A stretch of DNA of 64,000 nt, from assembly GCF_007751715.1 (NCBI RefSeq), contig NZ_CP036292.1:1798001-1862000 (forward strand), written 5' to 3'. Of this stretch, positions 26,086 through 35,900 are shown one piece after another. The stretch's first letter is position 1, and each line of letters begins with the position of its first letter. The notes under the pieces are model-generated. The model did no database searches. It saw nothing but the letters and a program-made list of their open reading frames with translations, and was not told where the DNA came from. Source of the stretch: Rosistilla oblonga. Its GTDB lineage: Bacteria; Planctomycetota; Planctomycetia; Pirellulales; Pirellulaceae. The translations under genes were made by a program, and so were the position numbers.

Positions 26086-28266
26086 CTAATATCCAACAAT
26101 TCGTCCCATTGCGAGTAGCTTACCGGCATCGAGCCCCGACTTCGCTTGCTCGTTCAGATGACTCTGCCAACCTGTCAAGATTTCATGGAGTTTTGGCTGC
26201 CCGCCAGAAATGTTATTAGCAACGGCGGCAATCATAGCGGTTACCGCAAGACTCTTCTTTTCGCCGAAGATTAACTTTTCAGCCGTCTTCCTGTCTGACT
26301 TCGCAAGCAAGCCAGCGCATTGGAGGTGAGCCGCAATTTGAATCAACTGGAAAATGGGCCGGGGCTTCACTTCGACAAGTCGTCGCAAGCGTCCAACACA
26401 TTCAACAGTTCTCGTGGAATCGCCCGCTCCCGCAATCGCCACCGAAACATGACGCAATATTCCGTGAGCTGGGTAAAAGGGATGGTCGCCAATACACCAT
26501 GGGGTGTACTGAGTCTTCGTGCGGTGAAACGCTGAAACGAAAGCGTTTGATTCGTCGCGTTGCATGGCGGCAGCAGACATCGCACCGATTCGACTCCAGT
26601 GAAGCAGCGCGAACCCTTTCCCGACATCATCCGGCGTGGACTGGATATACTCTGCGATTGAGTCATGTGAAAAATCACTCAGCCCGAGGCTCTTCGCAAG
26701 AAACTCTCTCGCCAAATCCCACTGCCCGGCGACGGTTTCAAGCTCCGAGCGGTATTGCCATTGACGTGCCCGATCGCCGTCGTGCTGGAATTCGCTGATC
26801 GCCTGGTCGCTGATCGCTCGACAACGATCGAGGTCGCCTTGGGATCCCAGCATCAACCCGATCTCGCTCTGCAGTTGAGTGCCCAACGCTCGCGCACGTA
26901 GATCCGACAGCACCTTTTCCGGGAAAACCCCTTCGAACGCCTCTGAAAAAAAGCCATCAAGTTGCTGGTAATACCCGACAACTGCTGCCATGCGGTCCGC
27001 TGCAGATTGATGATCGAAGCAATCATTTTGATGGACGGCTTTCACAATGAACGCGAACATCAAATCTCCAGCGAACTCCCACCGTGAAGACAACTTAGGT
27101 ACAAGCGCTTCGACTTGCTCTGCATAAACACGCCCCGCTATCGTGTTGGCATCGTGATTACATGCCGTCAACGCCCAGGTGTCCGTCAGCAACCGCAACC
27201 AATCCGCGGGCCAGTCCAACGACGCCTCCCGATTGCACAATGCGTTCTGCATCCATCGGCAGCAGCGAAGAGAGCTATCAAGATCATGACGTTGTTCAGC
27301 GACTTGGTTCAGCCAACCAGCGATGATCTGAAATTGAGGCTTTTGCGTGACCGGCGGAAGCATCTCCAATGCCGAAACAACTTCACTGGCCAACGACTCG
27401 TATCGCTCAAGCGTCTTCTTTTCGATGCCATCCGTTGTTGCCCGCTCGGCAAGAGCGATCAAAGCAGAGCCATGAGATTCACGACGGACTAGGTCGCGAA
27501 CACGGGTGATTGTTTCGTCACATGAAAATGACCAGTTGAAGCTGGCAAGTGTTGATCGCATCGCCTGGCTTGCCTCCGGGTGTTTAGCCAGGGGACGAAA
27601 GTCATCGTGACTGGTGTAACTGATTACATCGGCAAGCTGCAATCTTCGATCTTCCCGCGCCGACCGAATCTGAAAACCGCTCACTTGCCACCGGAATCGC
27701 GAAGCCTTGAAACCGTTCGCCAGGGCAGCCCTCGCGAATACATCGTGGATTTTTTCGAGATAGGCCTTCGCGTCCAGAGTTGCGATTCCCGTCTTCTCAT
27801 CGTCTTCCGTCACGAGGGTCGCGGCAAAGACGTTCAAGGAAACCTGAGCGACTCCTTCCGCTTCGAGTTGCTGGCATACACGCACCAGCAATTCGGCAAG
27901 AATGTTGCAGTAGGTCGCAACGCGATCACCGAAGGAAACCTCTTCCGCGTTGACCAACCGCACGGGCTGGATCTTCTTCGACAAGAGCGACTGGCACAAC
28001 GAATGAACGAGCCGCGGGAAGCCAGGGCTGCCGCTGTGCTGATTCGCATGAAATCTCGGCGTGTACTCGATCGCACCTGCCGCGCATGCAGATTTTAGAA
28101 TGGAGCCCGCATTCCCACTGGTGATCGTCCCTGCCGGGCAGACTACCCCAGCGATCTGGCTCGGGAATTTGCGATCGCCGCTGTTCTCGTGCCGCCCCCG
28201 CTCTTTGACATTCGTCGAGGTCTCCAAAAACAGCCCACTCTCGTCGAGGAAAATGTCGTAGTTCAT
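26086..28266 (-). CDS. DUF3800-like RNase H-fold protein with long helical C-terminal part
   Basis: A 726-residue protein. The N-terminus has the DUF3800 hallmarks: an Asp-Glu-Ser-Gly motif (IFLDESG, residues 5-11) and a later RRLQLADVISY motif near residue 215, which fit the two ends of the acidic RNase H-like active site. DUF3800 proteins are widespread in phage-defence loci; the catalytic role is inferred. From about residue 270 on, the protein is helical and TPR-like with no motif I can name, and may sense or scaffold. Its ATG overlaps the stop of the SEC-C/HEPN gene by 4 nt (ATGA), so the two are translationally coupled and probably work together. It is the last gene of the unit driven by promoter H. 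Confidence 0.75.
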   Translation of the reverse strand: MNYDIFLDESGLFLETSTNVKERGRHENSGDRKFPSQIAGVVCPAGTITSGNAGSILKSACAAGAIEYTPRFHANQHSGSPGFPRLVHSLCQSLLSKKIQPVRLVNAEEVSFGDRVATYCNILAELLVRVCQQLEAEGVAQVSLNVFAATLVTEDDEKTGIATLDAKAYLEKIHDVFARAALANGFKASRFRWQVSGFQIRSAREDRRLQLADVISYTSHDDFRPLAKHPEASQAMRSTLASFNWSFSCDETITRVRDLVRRESHGSALIALAERATTDGIEKKTLERYESLASEVVSALEMLPPVTQKPQFQIIAGWLNQVAEQRHDLDSSLRCCRWMQNALCNREASLDWPADWLRLLTDTWALTACNHDANTIAGRVYAEQVEALVPKLSSRWEFAGDLMFAFIVKAVHQNDCFDHQSAADRMAAVVGYYQQLDGFFSEAFEGVFPEKVLSDLRARALGTQLQSEIGLMLGSQGDLDRCRAISDQAISEFQHDGDRARQWQYRSELETVAGQWDLAREFLAKSLGLSDFSHDSIAEYIQSTPDDVGKGFALLHWSRIGAMSAAAMQRDESNAFVSAFHRTKTQYTPWCIGDHPFYPAHGILRHVSVAIAGAGDSTRTVECVGRLRRLVEVKPRPIFQLIQIAAHLQCAGLLAKSDRKTAEKLIFGEKKSLAVTAMIAAVANNISGGQPKLHEILTGWQSHLNEQAKSGLDAGKLLAMGRIVGY

Positions 28267-30032
28267 GGCTTTGGTTTCTCCTCCGACTCGCGGAGTTCCG
28301 ATTTCAGTTCTTCGAGCTTTTCATGGACGCAGTAGCGAGGGTAATGCATAAAGTCGAGGATGCGGATGGCCAGCAATCGGCCAGCAACGGCATGTTCGTA
28401 ATCCATCGGCTTATCGTGCGAGGCTGCGTTGCGAAACAATTGGATCGAACGTTCAGAAAGGACGTTCTGCGAAAAGGCGCTCCGCATGTCTGCGTAATTG
28501 TCGGGCTCACTTTTGATCCAACGAAATTCCGACAGGCGTTCACTAACATGCTGAACCGCGTGCCGACGAATAGACGAAGCAGAAACGATTTTTCTGCGAA
28601 TGTCTGCCATGCACTTTTCGATTAACAGTAGCATGTCGTTTAATGTCATCCGGCGGCGACTATCAGGATCAGCCAACTTCAGAACAAACAACTTCAGCCT
28701 TTCTTTTTTACGTGGAGAAAGCGTTTGTACGTACTTACGATCAGCGTCAACCCAATCTGGATTTTCATCGATCAACGCGCCGAGTGGATCAACTAGCTTA
28801 CGCCGAAGTATGCTCTCGATCGCTCTCCACCATTGCGAACATGCCATCGAGTAGTCATCCGTGATGCAAGTGACGAAACCTGTGTCGCCGTTACGGATGA
28901 AGTCTCGTTCGCGCGCTGCAAGGAGGCAAAACCAAGGGTGTCGCATCTGGAAGTGTTCTAGCGAAAGCCAAGGTTCAGTCGCTCCCGCGACATATCCTGA
29001 TCGCCCAGGAAATATGTTCGCCTCATCATTTCTATAGTCTTTTAACCCAAACGAATCAATCAATAACTCGGTCACGACATCCCGCTCTGGAAATCCATTG
29101 TCGGCGCAGAAGCGATGCAAAACTCCTTCCTTGTTATCCACAAGTTGGCAGTATGAAGTGAGAAGCTGTTCGTCGAATATTGATTTGTTCTGGCGTTTCC
29201 AAGCTGATTGGCAACAGTTGTCCAATTCCATGAAGTCGTGGTAGATGTTCGCAATTCGCGTCCAGAACAACTTGGGTGCGGCTAGTCGTCTAAGCAGCTT
29301 TGCAAGTGAAATTAGATCATCGACCCGCCGGTAAACGTACTTCCATCCAAGACAACAACACACGAGCTTTCGGGCCAGATCTTCACGATCGGTATGATCC
29401 AGCAGCCACTTGGCAACCAGAAGTGCGGCGGTTGGATGCGCAGCGGGAACCATCCATAGATTCTCAGCGATTCGTTGGAAGACTTCTTCAATACGCTCAA
29501 TTTTATCAACAGCCGTTAGATGGCTATTGTTGAGCTGAAACCAGAGCGCCTCCACTGGATATAGCGACTCGATTCGTTCAACCTGATCTCGCCCTTTACT
29601 CCAGCACGCTTCCGAAATCAACAACGACACTGGTTTAGCCAGCCCAGCACTTGCAAGATGAACACTCTCGTAAAGCCAGAGGGGCATGGCCCCGCGTCGA
29701 TTCAGTTCGTGACACAGCTCAATCGACTCTTCATATTGACCTAGCTGATATGCATTCCAAGCTATACGCGATAGAAGAGGAGTTGCTGCCTCAAGCGGGT
29801 AAGGGAAGCCATTCGTGCGGCGATGACCGTCCGCGGAAACATCTAGGAACGCGATCTTTCGAGCTCCATTATCGCCAATGATTTGAGCACTGCCGCCGTT
29901 GCCTGTATCGTCAACCAGTTTAGGATGGTCGCGTTCCGTTGCTTCCCTGATCTTTGCTGACCGCAAGCAACACCGTTTGTACTTCTTGCCTGATCCACAG
30001 GGGCATATGTCGTTTCGTCTGGGGTGAGTCAT
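28263..30032 (-). CDS. SEC-C zinc motif protein with C-terminal HEPN-like ribonuclease signature
   Basis: It opens with a SEC-C metal-binding motif (RNDICPCGSGKKYKRCC, residues 6-22). The middle is helical and unknown. Near the C-terminus RNAASH (about residues 534-539) fits the R-x4-H signature of HEPN ribonucleases, in a helical context like that of DUF4209-type proteins. A toxin-like RNA-cleaving role is therefore plausible but unproven. The frame extends 6 nt further to a TTG at 30038 that abuts the preceding stop; I chose the ATG at 30032. It follows the zinc-ribbon gene and is coupled by ATGA to the DUF3800 gene. The likely unit is zinc ribbon, SEC-C-HEPN, DUF3800. Confidence 0.75.
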   Translation of the reverse strand: MTHPRRNDICPCGSGKKYKRCCLRSAKIREATERDHPKLVDDTGNGGSAQIIGDNGARKIAFLDVSADGHRRTNGFPYPLEAATPLLSRIAWNAYQLGQYEESIELCHELNRRGAMPLWLYESVHLASAGLAKPVSLLISEACWSKGRDQVERIESLYPVEALWFQLNNSHLTAVDKIERIEEVFQRIAENLWMVPAAHPTAALLVAKWLLDHTDREDLARKLVCCCLGWKYVYRRVDDLISLAKLLRRLAAPKLFWTRIANIYHDFMELDNCCQSAWKRQNKSIFDEQLLTSYCQLVDNKEGVLHRFCADNGFPERDVVTELLIDSFGLKDYRNDEANIFPGRSGYVAGATEPWLSLEHFQMRHPWFCLLAARERDFIRNGDTGFVTCITDDYSMACSQWWRAIESILRRKLVDPLGALIDENPDWVDADRKYVQTLSPRKKERLKLFVLKLADPDSRRRMTLNDMLLLIEKCMADIRRKIVSASSIRRHAVQHVSERLSEFRWIKSEPDNYADMRSAFSQNVLSERSIQLFRNAASHDKPMDYEHAVAGRLLAIRILDFMHYPRYCVHEKLEELKSELRESEEKPKP

Positions 30033-30038
30033 CGTCAA

Positions 30039-30350
30039 CTACCCCAAGAATAACCGAAGAACACTGCCCAGCGGCGAAGCAGCCGGCCGACGACGGTTTG
30101 TCTGGCGGCCTTTGTGCGATCGTGCCGAACTCGTCCGCTGGCCCTTTTTGTTGCGTGTGCCGGCGATCTCGCCGCCGCACAGTACCGTCACGGCCGCTTC
30201 CAGTCCCGACAATTCGCGCCCCGACCACCAGCGACCGCAACCGCGGCACTGAACATTGGATTTGCCGTGTCCGATATGGAAACGGCGTCCGCAAACGCAA
30301 TTTACTTGTCTAGCGATGATAGTGTCTCCTGAAAGGGTTAATTTTGCCAC
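30039..30350 (-). CDS. Small zinc-ribbon protein, first gene of the SEC-C-HEPN/DUF3800 unit
   Basis: A 103-residue basic protein starting at GTG. Cys18-x-Cys20 and Cys34-x2-Cys37 (VNCVCGRR and QCRGCGRW) can form a zinc ribbon; the C-terminal half is Arg/Lys-rich and could bind nucleic acid. No family is recognised. The sigma-type promoter H lies 63 nt upstream and the next gene starts 6 nt after its stop, which supports it as a real first gene. The exact start is uncertain: an AGGAG lies inside the present frame with no standard start codon after it. Confidence 0.55.
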   Translation of the reverse strand: MAKLTLSGDTIIARQVNCVCGRRFHIGHGKSNVQCRGCGRWWSGRELSGLEAAVTVLCGGEIAGTRNKKGQRTSSARSHKGRQTNRRRPAASPLGSVLRLFLG

Positions 30351-30412
30351 GCGAACGGATCAGCAAGGGGGTACTCGTTTCGCCGGTCTCTCGATCACGC
30401 TTCAGGTTGTAA

Positions 30413-30440
30413 TTAACGATCGTCGCGGCAAAGTGTCCGA
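30413..30440 (-). promoter_or_regulatory. ECF-sigma-type promoter H (TCGGAC-N16-CGTTAA)
   Basis: GGAC and CGTTA are separated by exactly 16 bp, 63 nt upstream of the zinc-ribbon gene. The outer bases differ slightly from the consensus. Confidence 0.7.
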
Positions 30441-30442
30441 GG

Positions 30443-30649
30443 TTATCCTTCGGTTTCGTCGCTAAACGCTTTCTCCAGTCGCGGCAACTTCGTCTGGCCG
30501 TTGCGAGTGGCGCGGTAAAGCCCGCCTCCGATCAGCAGAGGAGCACCGCCGGTCGCCAGGATGACGGCAGAGGTTCCTGCCGCAGCAGTCGACATTCCGA
30601 CGACAGCGAACGTCGCCCCGCCGGCTGTGATGGTGAGTTGTGGTGTCAC
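30443..30649 (-). CDS. Small Gly/Ala-rich hydrophobic protein
   Basis: A 68-residue frame starting at GTG. Residues 5-44 are hydrophobic and rich in Gly, Ala and Thr, with no charged residue, and can form one or two membrane helices; a charged cytoplasmic-type tail follows (RATRNGQTKLPRLEKAF). No family is recognised. What raises it above a random frame is promoter I, whose -10 lies 42 nt upstream, and its position between two other promoter-bearing units of the island. It could be a membrane-acting toxin or an immunity peptide, but nothing shows which. Confidence 0.5.
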   Translation of the reverse strand: MTPQLTITAGGATFAVVGMSTAAAGTSAVILATGGAPLLIGGGLYRATRNGQTKLPRLEKAFSDETEG

Positions 30650-30690
30650 GATGAGTCGTTTCTCCGAGGGAAAAAGTCATTTGCAGTCGC

Positions 30691-30718
30691 GTAACGCTGC
30701 CGCTCGTAATGTGTCCTG
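30691..30718 (-). promoter_or_regulatory. ECF-sigma-type promoter I (CAGGAC-N16-CGTTAC)
   Basis: GGAC-N16-CGTTA on the minus strand, 42 nt upstream of the small hydrophobic protein and just past the stop of the CBS-HEPN gene. Confidence 0.65.
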
Positions 30719-30736
30719 GATTCTGCTCAACAAATG

Positions 30737-31594
30737 TCAACACGCACCATCCACGCCATTCTCCTGAATGAGTGTCACTGACTTTCGGACCATCTCTCGC
30801 AAATCGTGCATACGTCGTTGAAAGACTGCCACTTCCGCATGCCCGTTCAGGAGCGATCGCACTGGATGCATGGCAGCGTTGCGAAGCTCGACCAGGTGGT
30901 TGGTCTTTTTCTTGAATTCGGACTTCGACATCGCGAACAGATTTAGAAGCCTCTCCTGCTTGGGCCAGATGTTCAGCAGATCCGAAAGTTCTAGCCCTTC
31001 TACGGGCGATAGCTCGATATTCTGGCGTCTGCCATATTCGTGACGTCCGAGCACTTGAACCTGACGGTGTTGTGCAAGCGACTCAATCCAACTCATGTCA
31101 TCCGGCTGGTTCATCGTTAGCAACTCAGCGAGCGACATCTCAAGTGCCGAAGTCCATAGATAACAGAACAAACGAACCGCTTGGCGGTTTAGATCGGCGT
31201 AGTGCAATAAACCAGCAAATCCACCGGACTCGGCGTCGAAGACGATACAACAAGGCGATCGAACAAGGCACTCGATAGCTTCCAGCATGCTCTCGCTACT
31301 GAGAATCGAATCGAGTGTCGACAGTGGCGAGAAAATGTCAGCAATCTGACCATCACCACTATTCGGAATTCGATCCCGAAAAAGCATTCCAGCTAGCGTT
31401 CCCTGATGGATAACCGGCAGCTGATCGAACGTCGCGCCCATTTTCTCGAGCGCATGTGCAAGGCTGTCTGCAGGGCTTGCAACAACCAACTGGTCCACAG
31501 GCGTCATGATCATCCCGGCAATGATATGTTCAGCAAATTTGGGAAGCTGTCCGTTGAGCATCACCGATGACAAGCGAGGAGTTGACATGGCCAT
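30737..31594 (-). CDS. CBS-pair protein with HEPN-like C-terminus
   Basis: A 285-residue protein. Residues about 26-135 read as two CBS repeats (MTPVDQLVVASPADSLAHALEKM...LPVIHQGTLAGML, then a second copy), a module that usually binds adenine nucleotides. The helical C-terminal half has R238-N-A-A-M-H243, the R-x4-H signature of HEPN ribonucleases. The inference is a nucleotide-gated RNase. It starts 3 nt after the stop of the DUF262-HNH gene and is probably co-transcribed with it from promoter G. A second protein of the same layout lies at 38041-39216. ATG 31588 is an equally possible start. Confidence 0.65.
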   Translation of the reverse strand: MAMSTPRLSSVMLNGQLPKFAEHIIAGMIMTPVDQLVVASPADSLAHALEKMGATFDQLPVIHQGTLAGMLFRDRIPNSGDGQIADIFSPLSTLDSILSSESMLEAIECLVRSPCCIVFDAESGGFAGLLHYADLNRQAVRLFCYLWTSALEMSLAELLTMNQPDDMSWIESLAQHRQVQVLGRHEYGRRQNIELSPVEGLELSDLLNIWPKQERLLNLFAMSKSEFKKKTNHLVELRNAAMHPVRSLLNGHAEVAVFQRRMHDLREMVRKSVTLIQENGVDGAC

Positions 31595-31597
31595 CGC

Positions 31598-32806
31598 TTA
31601 CAAAACCTGCCCAACGGGACTGGCTCCCTTCTTCGTATTGCATTTGCTACACGCAAGCCACCCATTGTCGACTGTTGTCGGCCCCCCTTGGCTGTGCGCG
31701 ACCACATGGTCAGCATGAAAATCATCCCATGGCACGTCAGAACCGCAGTACTTGCAAGCGCCGCCATCACGACGAAAGATCACAAGCCGTTGAGTCGCAT
31801 CGAATCCTCGCTGCGAGTCTAGTGGAATCAAATCTGGCACGAATGCGTGAAAATCACGCAGCAACATCTCATGGCGGTATGCGATCGCCTCTTCACCGTC
31901 GGAAGACTTCGATGTGTGCCTTTCGTAATTCAGAAAGTCGCTGTCGTTTTTTGCCGATCGGCGTCGATGCTCAAAGTCCAACAAGAAACTCTTGAACGCA
32001 TCCTCCTTGCCTGACAGATTGTATTCCTCCATCAGTTGTGAGAGCAGCAAATAGATGGACACCGAAAGCCCTCGCTTGAGTTCATGCGTTTTTTCGGGGA
32101 AACACGCATGCATGTAGTCGAATACCTTTTTCGACTTCTTCGCAACTTTTCCGTTGTCGCTAAACGATTGATGCTCCGTGTACATCCCGTTTAGGCGACT
32201 GTCGCGAATGTTCGTCGCCTTGCCTTCGATTTCCAACAAAACACATTGAGCAGCCAACTGTTGATGCTGCATCCGTCCATCCGTGAATGCGACCGAACCA
32301 AAGAAGGGGTGCTTTGCGAGTGTCGCACAAAAGTCGCGCATGTCACTTGCCATTGCATTGCGTTTCTCCGCGGCGTTCAATGGCTTGCCGTTCTGCAATC
32401 GACAGAACATTTCACGAATTTCAGCATCGCTCGCGTCTCGAATGATTACGACGCTGAAGTTGAACATGTCGAAGATCTGGCGTGTCTCCATCTCCAGCTG
32501 ATCGTACCGCTGTCCACCAAGATCCGGTGTAAAGTCCTTGTTCAACGCGTATTCGTTCGCATAAAAGTCCCAAATCGCTCTCATGCGCTGCTGCCCATCG
32601 ACGGCTTCGTACTTAAAGTCGCTACCGTCAGCCGTTTTTCGCAAATACAACTTTGGAATATCCATTCCCTGATAGATGCTATCCATCAGTAGCTGCTGCT
32701 GCTTGCGATTCCAAACGGAATAACGCTGATACTCGGGCGTCGGATTGATGTTGTTCTTGTTGTGAATGAGACCGATAAGTGGCCAGATTTCGTTGTTAAG
32801 TTCCAT
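31598..32806 (-). CDS. DUF262-HNH endonuclease (GmrSD-like type IV restriction family)
   Basis: A 402-residue protein. The N-terminal DUF262 (ParB/Srx-like NTPase fold) shows EYQRYSVWNRKQQQLLMDSI and the diagnostic DGQQR (YEAVDGQQRMRAIWDF). The C-terminal 55 residues form an HNH nuclease with CKYC, the catalytic-type DHVVAHSQGG and CSKCN. GmrSD-type enzymes cut modified phage DNA in a nucleotide-dependent way; this is a single-chain version with HNH at the end. The ATG lies 55 nt downstream of promoter G. The following CBS-HEPN gene is nearly contiguous, which suggests a two-gene unit. Confidence 0.88.
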   Translation of the reverse strand: MELNNEIWPLIGLIHNKNNINPTPEYQRYSVWNRKQQQLLMDSIYQGMDIPKLYLRKTADGSDFKYEAVDGQQRMRAIWDFYANEYALNKDFTPDLGGQRYDQLEMETRQIFDMFNFSVVIIRDASDAEIREMFCRLQNGKPLNAAEKRNAMASDMRDFCATLAKHPFFGSVAFTDGRMQHQQLAAQCVLLEIEGKATNIRDSRLNGMYTEHQSFSDNGKVAKKSKKVFDYMHACFPEKTHELKRGLSVSIYLLLSQLMEEYNLSGKEDAFKSFLLDFEHRRRSAKNDSDFLNYERHTSKSSDGEEAIAYRHEMLLRDFHAFVPDLIPLDSQRGFDATQRLVIFRRDGGACKYCGSDVPWDDFHADHVVAHSQGGPTTVDNGWLACSKCNTKKGASPVGQVL

Positions 32807-32860
32807 AGTTGCTTGTTATCTCGCCTAAGTTGAAGTGTTGTTCGTTAGTCTGACTATTGG

Positions 32861-32888
32861 CTAACGGGAGGCTCGTGAAACTGTCCTT
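32861..32888 (-). promoter_or_regulatory. ECF-sigma-type promoter G (AAGGAC-N16-CGTTAG)
   Basis: GGAC and CGTTAG are separated by 16 bp, 55 nt upstream of the DUF262-HNH start, in the gap after hsdR. Confidence 0.7.
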
Positions 32889-32943
32889 GTTTGCAATCCA
32901 ATTTGTAAGCCGAGCGGTGAAAGTAGCCGTGCCGAACGCGATA

Positions 32944-32965
32944 CCCAGTGCCTCACGGCACTAGG
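32944..32965 (-). terminator. Hairpin overlapping the hsdR stop codon
   Basis: AGTGCC and GGCACT pair across a 4-nt loop, and the stem can be extended past one mismatch. It includes the hsdR TGA stop, as the palindrome at the DUF2130 3' end includes that gene's stop. There is no clear U tract. Confidence 0.35.
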
Positions 32966-35900
32966 TTCACAATGGTTTCCAACCCATCCGACAGTGAGTC
33001 GAGTAGTTTGACACGGATTTCGTTGGCCTCGGTTGCCGTCAGTTGTAGGTCGTCGGGACGGTAGAGCAGCTCGCTGTCAGAATTGAACTTGGGTTTCTCG
33101 CGTCCAAGTTGCTTGGCGATCGCGTGCTGGATCTGCTCCCACTCGCCTCGCTTCGCCACGTCGTCGGCGTGGTCGCCACGACACCGGAGTTGGAATAATA
33201 GATCCAGCGCTGCCGAGCTTGACTTACCGAGTTGACGCTTGAACTCGACGAGCGCGTCGTGAGCCGTCCCGCCATCCTGAATCGTCAAGCTTTCACTCGT
33301 CAGCTTGATAACGCGTTCGGCGAAGGCGAACAGCTCTTGCCAAATGGCATCCGAATCAGTTTGTGTCGACTCCGTCGGTGTTTGGATTGCTCCAATCGAC
33401 TTGGCCATTTCCGTTCGCGATGATTCACGGAAGACCGATGGGCCATCGCCTCCGCCAACCAGACGATCGTGAGACTCGCGAAAACGTTGGACAGCATCAG
33501 CCAATTGCACTCCAAGATCGTGTTGCCAATCGTTTGTGGTCAGCGAACACTTCCATTGATCGAGCGAAAGCCGCCCGCGGGTGGCAGCCGATTCACGCAA
33601 TGCATGATGAATCTCTTTTACCATCCACGTCTGGACGCGATTGCTCGATTCGTCGTCGATCTTTTCCAGCGATTGAACTCCCGCGCCTTTGCAGAGTATT
33701 CGCTCAATCCTGTATCGCGAACCACGGCGGCCGGCCAGGCGATCGTCAATCACTCGCACTGCCATCGCCACGTCGATGTTGCCGAACGATGAAGGCACCA
33801 GCGATTGTTCATCGACACACAGAATCCTTGCCGACTTGATCCAACTCACCAGTGACTTCAAATTGTGAACGCTGCGCTGGAAGTCGCCCGCGTGTTGATT
33901 CCAGCGGCTGCTAACGTTCACGCCGGTCGTCTTTTGAAAGTGCGACAACAGCAAGTCGTAAACCGGGCCTAGCCGATCTCGTTTGCCTTCGTAGCTTTGG
34001 TCAAAGCTGGTGTCGTGAGCAAACTGCCGAAAGCCCTCTTCGTCGTTGTAGTGCTTGTAGAGTTTGGTTTGGTCCTGAATCATCGAATTCATGACGCGGC
34101 GATAGGCGCGGTCGTGTTCGATGCGGGCGGTCTTCTTATCGCTGTTCTGGCAAGCGTTGTTGTATGCCGGATCCTCGGCGACACGGCGAGGAATTTCCTC
34201 CGTGATCAATTCCTCGATGCGATCCTTGTCATCCCAGTCGATGTTGCCAAACTGATCATTGAACGTTCGGATGATCGACGAAAGCCGATCCAGTTCGACA
34301 GGCGGTTTTGCTCCACCGCCCGTATCGTTGGCGGGATCAACCTCGGCATCTTCATCGGGGAGCAGAATTTGCATCTGCGCGCCGACTTCGACACGGTAAC
34401 TGTCCATGTCGATCGTTTGCAAAATGCCTTTTGACAGATCCTCCTCTTGAGGTGCCGGCAATTTTGGCGTCAGGAAATTCAGAAAGGTCGAAAGACGTTC
34501 CCAATTGGGTGGCACCGACGGCAAGATGGTTGCCAGGAAGCCGTAGGTCCGCACAAAGGCCTTGGCACGCGATTTGAAATCGACTTGCTTGTCTTCATCG
34601 AGGTCTGAGAGATAGCGATCGACGCAAACATCGAGCAACGGATCCAACTCGCTGCGATCGGCACCGGCCAGATAGTCATCGACGAACGCTTGCACCTCCG
34701 ACCATGCATAGACCTGGTGCGCGTCCAGTACGGACTTCAAATCATGCAACTTATTTGGATCGGTCGAATCGCTGAGCACTGTTGTGCGATAGTACTTGGC
34801 GAAGGACTCACGGATCGTTTCCAAATCATTGAGGAAGTCCAGCACGAAGGTATCGTACTTATGCGGGTGGGCGCGGTTCAAGCGTGACAGCGTTTGCACC
34901 GCTCGAATGCCCGAAAGCGGCTTGTCAACGTACATCGTGTGCAACAGCGGTTCGTCGAAACCGGTTTGAAACTTATCGGCGACGATCAGGAAGCGATAGG
35001 GATCCGTTCGCAACATCTTCTCGATCTTGCTGCTCGCGAAGCCGTTCATCTTCGACTCCGTGACACCCTTCTCGCCCTGGAACTCACGATCGCCCGAGAA
35101 CGCAACGATAGCTCGATACGGACTCTTGCGTTCTTTGAGGTACGCATCGAACGCTACCTTGTACTGCATGGCACGATCAACGCTGCTGGCCACGACCATT
35201 GCACGTGCCTGGCCGCCGACCTTCTTCTTCGCCAGCACTTGCGAATGGAAGTGGTCGATCATTTCATGGGCTTTGCGCCGGATCGCGTGCTCGTGCGATT
35301 CGACGTATTTCCGCAATTTCTTCTTCGCCTTGCTGACGTCGAACTCCGGATCGTCCTCGACCGACTTCACCAGTCGGTAGTAGCTGTTGGCTGTGGTGTA
35401 GTTCTTCAGTACATCAAGGATAAAGCCCTCTTCGATCGCCTGCTTCATCGTGTACTTATCGAAGGGGCGAAACTTCTGCTTGTCTCCTTCAGGGACCGGC
35501 ACGCCGAAGAGTTCGAGTGTCTTCGGTTTCGGGGTGGCCGTGAATGCGAAGTAGCTGGCGTTGGAGAGCATCTTGCGTTTAGCGATAATTTCATTGATTT
35601 TGTCCTCGGTGGTTGGCTCCTCCGCATCCTCATCTTCACTGCCAGCGACCGCGTATTCCGTATCGGCATCTCGGCGACCAATCACATTGCCCACGCCGAA
35701 TGACTTCTCTGCGACCAAATCCGATGCCCCAACGTCTGCGGACTTCGATTTCCCGCTTAAGGCAACGTTCGCCGATGCAGCCGCCTTTCCGCCTTGGCTA
35801 CTATGGGCCTCGTCAATGATCAACGCGAAGGTGCTCGCACGATGCCCGTCTCCGATCGCGTCCAGAATGAACGGGAACTTTTGGACGGTTGTCGTGATGA

